Shown here: positions 24,701 to 34,858 of the stretch, one piece after another
Numbering within the stretch: position 1 is the stretch's first letter
Layout of the letters: the number at the start of each line of letters is the position of its first letter
Assembly: GCA_037447655.1 (NCBI GenBank)
Contig: JBBHKE010001708.1
Location: forward strand, 32,501-96,500
Direction of reading: 5' to 3'
DNA: 64,000 nt
Source of the DNA: Zygnema cylindricum
Lineage: Eukaryota > Streptophyta > Zygnematophyceae > Zygnematales > Zygnemataceae
Position numbers and translations under genes: made by a program
The notes under the pieces: generated by a model
Told to the model about the DNA's origin: nothing
The model's input: the letters and a program-made list of their open reading frames with translations, nothing else
The model's database searches: none

Positions 24701-27700
24701 TGGCGGCTGTTTGGAGCTTTGACGGCTGGTAAGCATTACAAAATGAACCACTTTTTTTATCCCCCGTTTTCTTTTCTTTAGTAACTTTTTCGCTAATACA
24801 TGAACTTGTGAATCTGGTTAGATTGGACAATGTCGTTGTCTTGGTTTTTTTTTTGTGCCTTTGTCATGAATGATATTCAGTAGAATAATTTTCTGTTATT
24901 TATTGGCCTTTCTTAACCTCCTACTTTGATTTTCCTGAAGGAAACAGCTTCGAAGAAACAGGAGGAAACAGCAAAAAAAAAATTAGATGTGTGTGTATAT
25001 TTTGTATGCAATATATATGACTATCAACTATTACCATCTTCAGTTTCCTTCCGATAAAAAGGCAGATTATGTCGTGAGGCCGTTCTGAAAACAAAATTTT
25101 GTACTTGTTTTGTTCCTTGTGCGCGTGTGCGCATGCGCTCACTTCAAGTTTACTTCATTTTTTATATGCAGAGTATGGCTTGGTGGAATATGTTTTTTAG
25201 TCAATTTTGCATGTCAGTCTTTAAACTAATTATAGGGCCGGTACAGGAATGAGGTTGTATTTTTAACAGAGGAGTTGAAGGATCCGAAAAGGGATCTCCC
25301 AAAAGTCATCACCATAAGCATGTTTCTTGTCCTTGTTGTCTTTGTAAGTGAATCGAATTCTACGACTATATTCAATATGCCTTTTTCTATTGTATATTTC
25401 CATATTGTAAGGAGGTAAAGTGTTTGACAACGAAGTGAAGTTCTTGCTCAATATGTTTTATTGCTATTATGCATTGATATATTGTATGGAGGTTAAGTGG
25501 GCAATTGCAGGGGATTTGACAACAAATTAAGAAAGGTTTTTGCAGTCATAGGCAACATATCCGAAAGATTGTGAATATATTTAATGTCAGGAGTCGTTAC
25601 TTATTCCATGAGTTCTGCAGTTTATTATGGATGCCTGGCAAAAATTTAAAACATGGATTTCTTGGTCATGTAGTTGTGTGAAATGTTGATGATGGGAAAT
25701 TAAAAAATAAATGAAATAATCATGGGAAAAAAAAAAAAGCACAAGTGGCAGTATGAAGGAAAAAAACGCATGAACTAGCATTAGTATAAGCAGCTCAGTA
25801 ACAAAGGAATATGATCCTCCACCAAATTCTTGTCCTTTTTTTTGAACCCTTTTTTTTTCATTTTTCTTTACAAGATTTTACTGACAAGATTCTATTTGTC
25901 CATTATTCTCCATATTAAAAAAAATTCTGGACGTCCTGTGGTATATGGACAGGTGGTGTTAAATGCAGCTTATCTCTGTGTACTCCCTGTATCTGGTAAA
26001 AACTTGTTTTTCTTATGATTATTGTTATTTCCGGTATTGCCTGTCCTTGCTATATTGAGATAATTTTTAACTTGATGGTTTATACTGCTAGCATTTTAAA
26101 AATTGATGCATTATTTTTATGCAGCACTGGAGGAGTTTTGCCCACTTCTGTGTTTCTCCATGGCTAAAATCCGTTGCTTAGAGAGGAATGCAAAATTCAT
26201 CTTGTCAAGTTACAATTTGTTAAGGGAATGGCAGTTTATATTTTTCACTTGCAGTTGTGAAAACGTCCCAAGTAATTGCTGTTCACACAGTGGAGAAAGC
26301 ATTTGGAAGTTGGGGCGGCAAAGTGACAGCTTTCCTTGTGGCGGTCAATTCTCTCGGATGCCTCAATGCCTGCCTCATGTGTGTCAGCCGATATCTTGTG
26401 AGTTTTTCTGCTGTATTGTGAGTTTTCCGCTATATTGTGAGTTCTGCCACTATGTTGTAGTTCCTGCTATATTGTGAGTTTTTCCACTACATTGTGAGTT
26501 CCCGCTATATTATGAGTTTTTCCCCTTTATTGTGAGTTTTTCCGCTATAATTCATTGGTTTTTTTGAGGTTTTGTTTAGGTTTTTTTTTAAGTTCTTTTA
26601 ATGTTTTTTTTAGGTTTTTCAAGGATTATTTTTTTCTATATATATATATATGTATATATGTGTATATACATGTATAACTATGGAAAATGCGATTTGGTTG
26701 CAGTATGCAGCAGCCAGAGAGGGACAATTACCGAAAGTCTTGGGGATACTAAGTTCCAAAGGAGCTCCTATTGGTTCTCTCATAGCTCAGGTGGGTGTAC
26801 ATTTGAGAGAAGAGAGTACGGAATTGAGAGATTTTGAGAATAAATTGAGCATATGGGATTGAGTGAAATTGAGTGTAAATTGAGAGTATCGAATGAGTGA
26901 AATCGGGAGTAAATTGAGAACTGGAATTCAGTGGAATAGAGGGTATGAAATTGAGTCAAATTGAAAGTATGGGATTGACTGAAATTGAGAGTATGAGTTT
27001 GCGTGATATTGAAAGTATGCGATTGGTGAAATTGAATTAATGAGAAGGAATGAAAGGATGAGATGGAGTAAAATTGAAAGTAAGAGTGAAATTGAGTAAT
27101 TGAGATTGTGAAATTGAATGTATGAGATTGAGTGACAATTGAGGGTATGAAGAATTAAAAATTGTCTTGTAACCGAATAAAATTGGTGTGGAACCCATCG
27201 TTTCTTCTTTACGAGGAATGACTTAGCTTTATCACCTTAAAGGTTGTATTCTGGTTAAGTTCACTCGCTAATTTCAAAAATAATCTTTATATGTTTACTG
27301 GACAGGGTCTGTGGACGACTGCCATATTGCTGTTTGTGGGTAACGCACTTGAAAATGTGAGCTCCTGATTAGATTATGTTTAAAAGCCCGTTCATGATAT
27401 GCTTACTACAATCCTTTCCAATTATATTGCTTAATTCTATTTCCACACTATACATTTCAGCTACATATTTATACTACACATATATGTCGTAATGTAGTTG
27501 GTTCCAAAGTCAAGTTAACTTCAAAAAGGGAGATTTTAGTAAGGTCTTAACGCTCAGCTGAAAAACACAATAGATTGGATAAGACAAGAACAAAAAAAAC
27601 CATAAATCGATATCGATAATGTCGATAATTGCAACCTCTCACATTGACATCAATAATTATTTGCTTTAAAATTGTGCAACTTGTTGATTGAGCTGGAAGT

Positions 27701-28593
27701 AAGAACATTTTCTTTCATAAGCTAAAAATCGACTACATTTTCATTAGATGCTGAAACAGTTTTAAACTCTCGGTAGGAGGAAAGCGTCGATAATTGACTG
27801 CCATGTTCCTTGCAGTTGTTTACTTTCTACGGCATTTCAGCGTGGATATTTTATGGGGCATCAGCAGTAGTGTTGATTAAGCTTCGATGGGACAAGCCAA
27901 CTATTCCGAGGCCGTATGAGGTTGCTTTATACCCATTTTCTCCATTGCTTGTTATTGGGGTAACATTGTAAGTAATTCCCAATTGTCCTCTCCAATCATG
28001 AAGAATGGACCTTTCTGTAATTTGGCCCGTAGTTTGTTTTTTTGGGAAGTATGTAATTTAATATTGGGTGTTTAACATGATTTGTTTTGCCATTTACTGT
28101 CGTTGCAATGGAATTGCAATGAGTTGTCTAGGAATTTTTTTTGCTTTTATTTATTTTTCTAAGAAATTGTGTCTTTTATCTATTTTATTGTCCAGAGTAA
28201 TATTCTTAGAGAAGATAATAGCTGGAAGCATTAAGTATTGATCGAGTGAATGTGTTGATGTTACGTTAATTTTAGAGGTTATCAGGGATTATTAATAGAT
28301 CCACCAAAAAGTCAATTTCCACCATAAGCGCGTTTTAGCGTATCTTTTTAACTTCTTTCTTACTTACTTTCTTCCAAGTTTATGACATAAACTGCGACAT
28401 TTTCTGAATGATGGAGGGTTTTGGGGATTTGGGATTTTTGGTTTATGCTTAATGCAGGTTTTTGGTTATTTCATCGGCAATATCATCTCCATTGCCTGCA
28501 ATTGCATCTCTATTCTTTGTCCTTTGTGCATTTCCAGTGTATTATCTCATCTTCGGTCAACGAGGACCGGTCAAACCACCAGAATTGCAGTAA
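21718..28593 (+). CDS. L-type (LAT/SLC7 family) amino acid transporter
   Basis: Plasma- or organelle-membrane amino acid exchanger of the APC superfamily. Twelve exons join in frame: 21718-21857, 22563-22755, 23259-23372, 24023-24125, 24527-24728, 25247-25343, 25953-25995, 26255-26397, 26704-26790, 27306-27356, 27816-27967, 28458-28593. They total 1461 nt, exactly 487 codons, or 486 aa plus TAA, close to the roughly 500 aa of LAT proteins. A charged cytoplasmic N-terminus (LQKKNSDDVESQKEEEPQKL) leads into TM1 with the family motif GSGIFVSPG. Then come LIYAELGSATPNAGGD (TM2 and loop), FVLMGGGNAIVALTFARY, IQNVLTILMVILIIEI, GWNEVVFLTEELKDPKRDLP (the TM6-7 signature), QVIAVHTVEKAFG, YAAAREGQLPKVLG (the SREG loop), and a last TM ending VYYLIFGQRG. 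The start ATG gives a typical short hydrophilic N-terminus. The exact acceptors of exons 4 and 6 were fixed by phase. Substrate cannot be read from sequence. Confidence 0.93.
22178..22338. mobile_element. TACACC-family MITE relic in transporter intron 1
   Basis: The left end is ACATCGCTGTTAAAGTT and the right end TCTAATAACGATGTAAGTTATA, with the interior blocks CCACGTGGCTC and GTTAACACTAATTTAG. Terminal bases have diverged from the family. Confidence 0.5.
22738..22924. repeat. Tandem triplication across the exon 2 donor site
   Basis: Three units of about 65, 63 and 59 bp, each beginning GATG(G/T)CA(A)G(A)TTTTTGGAGG and ending ACTTTTGT..GTTT. The first holds the last 18 coding bases of transporter exon 2 and its donor (GAG then gtcagg). 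Unit 2 has GAG then gatagg (no donor) and unit 3 has GAG then gtctta (a weaker donor). Confidence 0.85.
24160..24480. repeat. Intronic segment duplicated in another intron (copy 1)
   Basis: It lies in transporter intron 4 and is related in the same order to 25395-25690 in intron 6. Shared words are AGGAGGTAAAGTGGGCAATTGCAG, GATT(C/T)GACA, TTTTTGCAGTCA/TTCTTGCAGTCA, AATGTCAGGAGT and AAACATGGATTTCT. Introns 4 and 6 therefore share a dispersed sequence, either a local duplication or an unclassified repeat. Confidence 0.65.
25395..25690. repeat. Intronic segment duplicated in another intron (copy 2)
   Basis: Partner of 24160-24480, in transporter intron 6. Confidence 0.65.
26400..26560. repeat. 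Minisatellite in transporter intron 8
   Basis: Units of about 22-27 bp of the form TATTGTGAGTTTTTCCGC/CTATA, starting at the donor itself (ttgtgagttttt). About six copies; each unit holds a donor-like GTGAGT. Confidence 0.7.
26800..27160. repeat. Minisatellite in transporter intron 9
   Basis: Degenerate units with the theme ATTGAGAGTATGAGATTGAGTG, a dozen or more copies. No coding potential. Confidence 0.65.
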
Positions 28594-29716
28594 AATTCTC
28601 CCTCTGTGGCTCTACTCACGTCATATTTTTCATCTTGGAAAATTTCTTCGCTTAAATTTGAATGCTTTATAAATTTGTGTACTCGCTTTCAAGTTTTGGG
28701 ATTGATTTGCACGGTAGTCATAGTTGCTGGATGAGAGAATTTTTGAATATCCGGGCATCTTTCCAACAATTGGTTGTTTTTTAGATTGGAATATATAGAG
28801 GAGCTAATCATTTTTCCTTTACCCATTTTGAGTGTACATTTTTGTGAGGAATTTTGTGAGGAATTTTTTGTTAGTCCAGCAGTAGGAAGGATCAATGCAG
28901 TTCAAGAATTTTTTGCTGCGAGGGTTCCAAGAAGGATAAGGTAAAAGGTCAATAAAACAAAATTTTGTGTATTCAGGGTTTTGAGACGAAATGGATATAA
29001 AGACCTCATTTCCTTACATGAAATCCAGAGAGAACCAATTATCTGTGTGGATTGTATTTCGCTGAATCAATGACCTGTCTTAATTGTATTTGCTTTTAAG
29101 GTCTGTCTTCTTTTTGGAAACCTTGAGGCTTAAATTTCTATCTGTTTTCCATTCCTGATTCCATATTGCCGTTTTTCTTGAGAAAATGCATCTACAGAGC
29201 AACGTGATTCTCTTAGCATTTAGATTGTTGGGTAATACCCGTTTTTCAAGGATTTTAATTTCTGGGGAATACTCATCCTTGTAGCATTTGAATTATTGGG
29301 AAATACTGTACCATTCTCGAAGCATTTTGTTGAAGAGTACAAGTACTCACTTTTGCAGCATTTCAATTTTTGAATATACTCATTCTTATGTCATTGTTGA
29401 GGAGTACCCATTCTCGTATTATTTAAATTGTTGAGAAATACTCACAGAATCCACTCCGTAATTTCGTACTTCCCACCCAATTTTCCACTAGTGCAACCCG
29501 CGCCAGCTGTAGGAACCGTACGGCACCCGAATTAGTATTTTAAAAACCATACCGAAACCAAACCAGACCAAACCAAGTCGGGCCAAAGCAGTGCCATCGG
29601 AACCACTCCAACAAATTCCCGATAGCGTGACATTAATGTTCACAATAACTGAAGTCAATTTATAAATAATATTTTGTTTTAAATAGATAATTAGTTTACT
29701 TTCGTCGAATATACCA
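28594..29716. other. 3' flank of the transporter gene with a minisatellite
   Basis: About 28600-29200 is probably 3' UTR and flank. At 29215-29450 a loose repeat of about 50-60 bp recurs (TTGGGAAATACTCATTCT with GTAGCATTT). No gene recognised. A TATA-like TTTATAAATAA at about 29660 lies some 57 bases before the SRP RNA. Confidence 0.45.
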
Positions 29717-30018
29717 CCGGGCATAGTAGCGCATGCCTGTAACCCAAGCGGGGGTAATTTGGATGGACCATCGCCCATGTGGTTCGGTCCATGTCGCCAT
29801 GTTGAGGGCTTGCCCACTCCAAATCAGGGGTCAGCAAGGCCGCGCAGTTGCAGAACCGCGCGTCCTGGTTGGTAGGGAAGGGGGAACCGCGTGAGGCGGG
29901 CAACCGAGCAGCGCAAACCTCTCGCCCTTGATAGTGGAGGGAACACGAGCCCGAGCGGTAGATGTGGGGCTCCCGGCCACATGTGAGCGCTTGGAACTCC
30001 CAAGTGACACAACTTTTT
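29717..30018 (+). ncRNA. Signal recognition particle RNA (7SL/SRP RNA)
   Basis: RNA scaffold of the SRP, which targets signal-peptide proteins to the ER. The 5' (Alu) domain reads GGGCATAGTAGCGCATGCC then TGTAACCCAAGCGGGGG, the conserved UGUAACCC block of plant-type SRP RNAs. A long helix is supported by TAATTTGGA (29755) pairing with TCCAAATCA (29818). The SRP54-binding helix 8 is visible at 29891-29921: AGGC, then GG-GCAA-CC with a GNRA tetraloop, then the invariant AGCAG and CAAACCTC. A T7 run at 30011-30017 is the expected RNA polymerase III stop, giving about 300 nt, the normal size. The 5' end is set by eye and could move by several bases. Hydrophobic frames on the opposite strand are chance. 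Confidence 0.85.
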
Positions 30019-30085
30019 TTATGTTTTTATATTAACTTGATTTTGACATAGGCCGCGAATTTTGGGTGGAAATCTGGCAGTGTTT

Positions 30086-30175
30086 GGTCCGAGCGCACTT
30101 TTAGTTGGTTTTCTCGGGAGTGGTTAGAAAATAGTCCTACTTTGAACGACCGGGGTTCAAATCCCGCTCGGGTCA
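30086..30175 (+). tRNA. tRNA-like sequence, probably a pseudogene
   Basis: A perfect B box (GGTTCAAATCC) sits before an acceptor-like CTCGGGTC-A that can pair, with two wobbles, with GGTCCGAG 72-83 bases upstream. A D-arm-like AGTGGTTAG is present. The T stem has two mismatches and the anticodon stem does not form, so no amino acid can be assigned. It starts about 70 bp after the SRP RNA terminator. It may be a decayed tRNA or a tRNA-derived SINE head. Confidence 0.4.
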
Positions 30176-33100
30176 ATGTTACGATTTAAAGTAAAAATGA
30201 TATATGTATGCTACTAATTTTTTGAGCGCTGGTCGGTGGATGGTCTTTCACTTCGTATTATTAGTTAAAAAAGTGTACAGCAGGCTTATAATACGCATGT
30301 AATATAATTTTTAGTTTTTTACGCTTACAGTAAGGGAAACCGCATATTGGAACTTGCGATTGTTTCCGCACTTTTGAACTGCCCTGTTACAGTTGTCGAT
30401 GCCCGAAGTTCCGAATCAATGAAAGGAAATCATGCAACAGTTGGCATTTTTTGCTGCCCTTGAAAACTAATAAGGACATATTTTGTTGAAGTTACAAACT
30501 TCGGGTCCCTCAGGGAACGACGAAAAATAAAGGACAGCAGGCGAAAGATTCTCTTTTGGCAAGAGAGGTTTCTTTATCCAATAGAGTGAATTATGTTTCA
30601 AGGATTTTATCTGAAAACAAAGGAAAGTAGTAGATTTTCACTAACGCGTATGCTTCACAATTCCAGCAGTACATTTGGAACAAAGAAGGATTTTCTCTTT
30701 CACTTGAACATGGCTGCTTTATTCAACAGTTAAGGATGAAGCTTATCCAGGTGCCATTGCCAGAAAACTATAAACATTCAACTTTTTTATGTGTTCAGGA
30801 CCGTTTAGTGGCAGAAAAGGAGAGATGACCATTCAGAGCTCAATGTATGGCTCCATGACTAGAATGAACAACAACTAAACATCTGTCTCCTTGCAACATA
30901 AACTCACAATAGTAAGCCACAAATGGTTTTGGTCCTTAGAAAGAGTAGTCGTTGATAATCTAGAAAGTTCTTTAGTAGTATTACACAGTCAAGACATTCA
31001 TATTTTCTACAAGCAAACACGTTTCAATTGTGAGTGCATTATGTACGTCTTTTCACCACAACTAAAAAAGAGTACAACACTAAAATGAGTACAACGCAAA
31101 AAAGTGCACAACAAAATGGAGCCATGTTCTGATAGGACATGAAACACCATCGAATTTTTAAAACTCACCAGGTACAAATAAATTACAGCACCTATTTCAA
31201 AGATCACCAAGCTTTTAGCACATAATATAAAATATATATTCTTATTAAAGAACATACATAAAAAGGTGCAAAAGCCGATCAAGATGACTCTACCTTTATA
31301 AATACTATAGTATTCTATTGGCTCGGTAAACGACAATAAGGCATTCTATCTACGGAAAAAGATACAGTTTGTTTTTTGCAGTTTAACAGCCCATTTGTGC
31401 AATTTCTTGGAAGTTGGTTCACCACATTTGAGGCCTGGTATTAACAAAAAAACCGGCGGGATCCATTAGAAAGCGTTAAACGCCAAAACAAACACAAAAA
31501 ACAAATAGATTATCCTCATTACCAACCGAATCTTTTATCAACCGAAGAAATCGATTCAAAAATGTGCTTGTTACATACAACAGGTGGTACAAAACTACAG
31601 ATATAATAGGTGTGGTTCAAATAATACGCTTTCTGAATGCCAGAAAACAAATATTTTTACAAATTAAATACAATATGCAACATATTCTCTAGAAAGAAAA
31701 AAAAAACATTCTCTTTCAATTCATACTGCAAGACAAACTTAACAAATGGTACAACATCTGGTATAATCTGCGAGTCCAAAATCCTTCTCAGGTCCAATAG
31801 TCAAAGAACCAACTATTGGATTCCAACTGTTATGACAGAAAATAGCCATTGAAAGATTATTTTTACTAACAGAGATGCCCAATTTCTTCCTTTTGAATCC
31901 ACAAAAATCCCAACGACCGCAAGTTTGTTTCATTCCATTAAAAAAAAAATGTTTCAAACTCACTCTCGATGAGCTAACGCCATATAAACGTCAACTTAAG
32001 GTGACCGTTAAATGAGCAAAAGCTTCAAAAAAGGACCAATAGATGACCTGTTTATTGTAATGGTACTGAATTAAAATCATACATGTCTTCTTATGCAACA
32101 CATTATCAATGATATCCACTCTACTGATATATAGACAAAGGGACGAAACATAACCAGCAGTAACTTTACACCTACCAGATAATATAGAAAAGAAAAGGTG
32201 GCCCGAATACCTCATGTGTCTCATCTTTTACTTTTATATTTCACAACTTTAGTACAGTTACTTACTTATTCAAGGAAGTGAACTTGTATGGATGGGCAAA
32301 CCACCAATAGGGTCTCCCTCCTTATTATAGCTTGATGTTGTTTTCACTGGAAGTCACATGACAAACATTATCGTCAAGATGAAGACAGGCGTGACAACAA
32401 AATGACGTCTTCAGATCCAATATAGCCACTCTCTCACTCTTCCTCCCTCCCCTCCTTTTTCCTCTCTCCCTCTCGCTTTCGCCCTCTCACTCTCCCTCTC
32501 TTCCTCTCTCGCCCTCCTTCCTCTGCCCCTCTTCCCTCTCCCATTTCCCCTTTCCTTCTCGCCCTCTGCTTTCCTTCTCCCTCCTAATTTGACCCTCTAA
32601 CTCTCCCCCTCCTTCTCCCTTCGCCCCTTTCCCCTTTCTCGAACTCTTCCTTTCCCTCTCCCTCTCACTCTCGCCCTCTCACACTCCCTCTCTCCCCACT
32701 TCTTCCTCTCCCCTATCCCCTTTCCCCTTCCATCTCCCTCCCCCTCTCGCCACCACGCTCTCCCGCTCCCCACCCTATTTCGTCTGTCCCCCTCTCCCCT
32801 CTCTCCTTTCCCCTTTCTCTCTCGCCCTCTTCCTCTCCCTCTCCCTCCCACTCTCGCCCTCTCACTCTCCCTCGAAGCCAATGTGCAACCAACAACAAAA
32901 AACCCCAACCATAAGTTAACATTCTTATCAAAAAATGCAGTATGGTAAAAATAACCAAAATCCGGTAGTGAGAACAACTTAGGCAATCTGAATCAGTACA
33001 TAACACAAGGTACTGTAAAAAAACACATGTTCAATTTTACTTAAGGATAAACCCACTAGAGCTTAAATAGACTTTGTGATCCCTAGACACAAATGGCTAT

Positions 33101-33378
33101 AGTATCTGACAACAACATTAAAAAATGCTACTCTCAATGAGAAACTCTAATAGCCACAATTAATAACAAATGCTTTGCCATCCAATGCCTTTACCCGAAA
33201 CAACATAAGAGGGTAATGCAAAAGTACGTCCTCTTAAACAAAAAATGGGGTACTTCCATAAACACATTCCTATCTGCTAAAAGTGATCAAATTCAAACGA
33301 AAATAAACCAGTACAAACGCAATAAACATAGAATTCCTCAAATCAGGGTAAACTAGATGCATCGCCAATCCTCAATAC
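30176..33378. other. Gene-free interval
   Basis: No gene could be supported on either strand. The interval contains AT-rich sequence and, at about 32430-32875, a (CTCTCC)-type polypyrimidine block with scattered CG. The long minus-strand Arg-Glu-Gly frame there is a repeat artefact. Confidence 0.5.
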
Positions 33379-33567
33379 TACCCACCCATCGGTATTATTG
33401 ATGACAAACTAATTCAGTTGGCCGAAAATCATAAAATAGTGGTAAAAACACTATTTAAGGGAGTGACCTTAAATCAGCCACGTCTCTTAGCCCTAAATTA
33501 GTATTATTGATACTGCTTTTGCTTTAATACTAGAAATTCCTCTACACTAATAGCGATGAGCAGTGTA
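33379..33567. mobile_element. TACACC-family MITE at the 3' end of the mTERF gene
   Basis: The left end is TACCCACCCATCGGTATTATT and the right end ACTAATAGCGATGAGCAGTGTA. The interior has CTATTTAAGGGAGTGACC and CAGCCACGTCTC, as in the roughly 200-bp class. Its right end overlaps the last codons of the mTERF frame. Confidence 0.7.
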
Positions 33568-34858
33568 CATTTGTGTACCTGGAAGAATAGAGTGATGTCC
33601 CAAATCGGCGATCAAACTCCCTGTTTGATGTCGCAAACATATAACTAAAGCTTAAGTCTCCTTTGCCAACAGCCACACATGCTTTGTATCGTGGTATTAC
33701 CCGCTTTTCCAAACTATATGATAAAATAGTAGGATGTCTCAACACTTCCTCCAGATCTCGATTCATCGTATGTACCACGAAGTAAAGTGCATCCGAAATC
33801 TTTTCCGGAGACTGACTTAAAACATGTGGTGCACTTATAATCATTTTGCGAACCAATTCCTCACCGAAAATCTCCGACAATTTTTGGTAACTCCTTGACA
33901 AAGTACTGGGATTCATGTTTAAAAGCCTCACATGTCTAGAGATCATGTGTTCCACTGGATAATCTCCCCCCATAATCAGCTTCAAATTTTCAAGTTTTAC
34001 AGACAGAGCGTTTATACCCAAACCAAGAACGACAGGGGATTTCTGAATGAACATTCGAACATCCCCTATTCCAATCGACTCGAGAAACTTGTACTTTTCC
34101 CTTAGTTTAGAAGGTGACATTCGTAACAAAGCTGGTGCCCTGCTTACCACTAGGCCTACTCTGTCCAACTCTAATTCTTCATCCAGAAAAGTCAATACAG
34201 ACTTTATTTGTGGTATACTGGATCTTAAAAAACACGAATTTAACGCAACCGCCATACAAAACTCTTTCTGAGTGATGCCATGAGAGGAGAATATAAACAG
34301 AAGAGAAGTAATTTTGTCTTTCATTTGCTGGTATTGGTAATGTATGAAAGCTGGTAAGCGTTTTATAACAAGAATTAATTGCTTTTTGTTCATTCCCAAT
34401 GCTAATAGAAGTGTTATATTCCTTACTCCCTCTGGACTGTCAAGTATTCCTGGATACCAAACTTGTAAAAATTCCAAAGTTTCTGTAATTTCTGAGTCAC
34501 TGACAGAATACCACACTACATTATGTTTATTTTCACTTATCACATTGAGACTATTTTCACCAACTTGAATGGAATTAACTTTGAGATCCTGTTCTTCAGA
34601 TTCTTCCAAAATGCCAGCTGTCAAAGATGTGACTGAAGAAGGTAGCAATGTATGTCTCAGACTTTTAAAAAATGTTTGATTCCATAAAAAATTAGCGCTA
34701 AGTCCAAAAGAGGGAGAACCGGCAAACAGACGAAATTGACTAGAATTTGATTTGGGATCAATAACAGTGGTAGGGATGGTTAGATGGAGAGAAGAATCTA
34801 CAGTAATAATAGCAGAAATTCCAGCCTGTTGACGAGGTACTAGAAGAACAAAAGACAT
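33542..34858 (-). CDS. mTERF-family organelle gene-expression factor
   Basis: mTERF proteins bind nucleic acid in mitochondria or plastids and act in transcription or RNA processing. The frame is a single uninterrupted 438 codons from an ATG. The first 60 or so residues are rich in Ser/Thr and hydrophobic residues with few acids, consistent with an organelle transit peptide. From about residue 120 on there are repeated helical mTERF units with the P-x-(V/I/L)L-x-x-S/L theme: KRLPAFIHY, VSRAPALLRMSPSKL, IQKSPVVLGLGINAL, ISAPHVLSQSPEKI, LRHPTILSYSLEKRVIPRY. The last of these, with LEKRV-PR, is the usual end of plant-type mTERFs. The final eight codons and the stop lie in the TIR of a MITE. A donor-like CAG-GTACAC occurs just before it, so the true end may be in another exon. 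The family call is firm; the subgroup is not. Confidence 0.9.
   Translation of the reverse strand: MSFVLLVPRQQAGISAIITVDSSLHLTIPTTVIDPKSNSSQFRLFAGSPSFGLSANFLWNQTFFKSLRHTLLPSSVTSLTAGILEESEEQDLKVNSIQVGENSLNVISENKHNVVWYSVSDSEITETLEFLQVWYPGILDSPEGVRNITLLLALGMNKKQLILVIKRLPAFIHYQYQQMKDKITSLLFIFSSHGITQKEFCMAVALNSCFLRSSIPQIKSVLTFLDEELELDRVGLVVSRAPALLRMSPSKLREKYKFLESIGIGDVRMFIQKSPVVLGLGINALSVKLENLKLIMGGDYPVEHMISRHVRLLNMNPSTLSRSYQKLSEIFGEELVRKMIISAPHVLSQSPEKISDALYFVVHTMNRDLEEVLRHPTILSYSLEKRVIPRYKACVAVGKGDLSFSYMFATSNREFDRRFGTSLYSSRYTNVHCSSLLV

Noticed and set aside
29488-30012. Minus-strand frames over the SRP RNA gene
   Set aside because: The plus-strand RNA features explain the sequence, and the frames have no family match.
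32597-33006. Arg-Glu-Gly-rich frame of 129 codons
   Set aside because: It derives from a CTCTCC-type tract.
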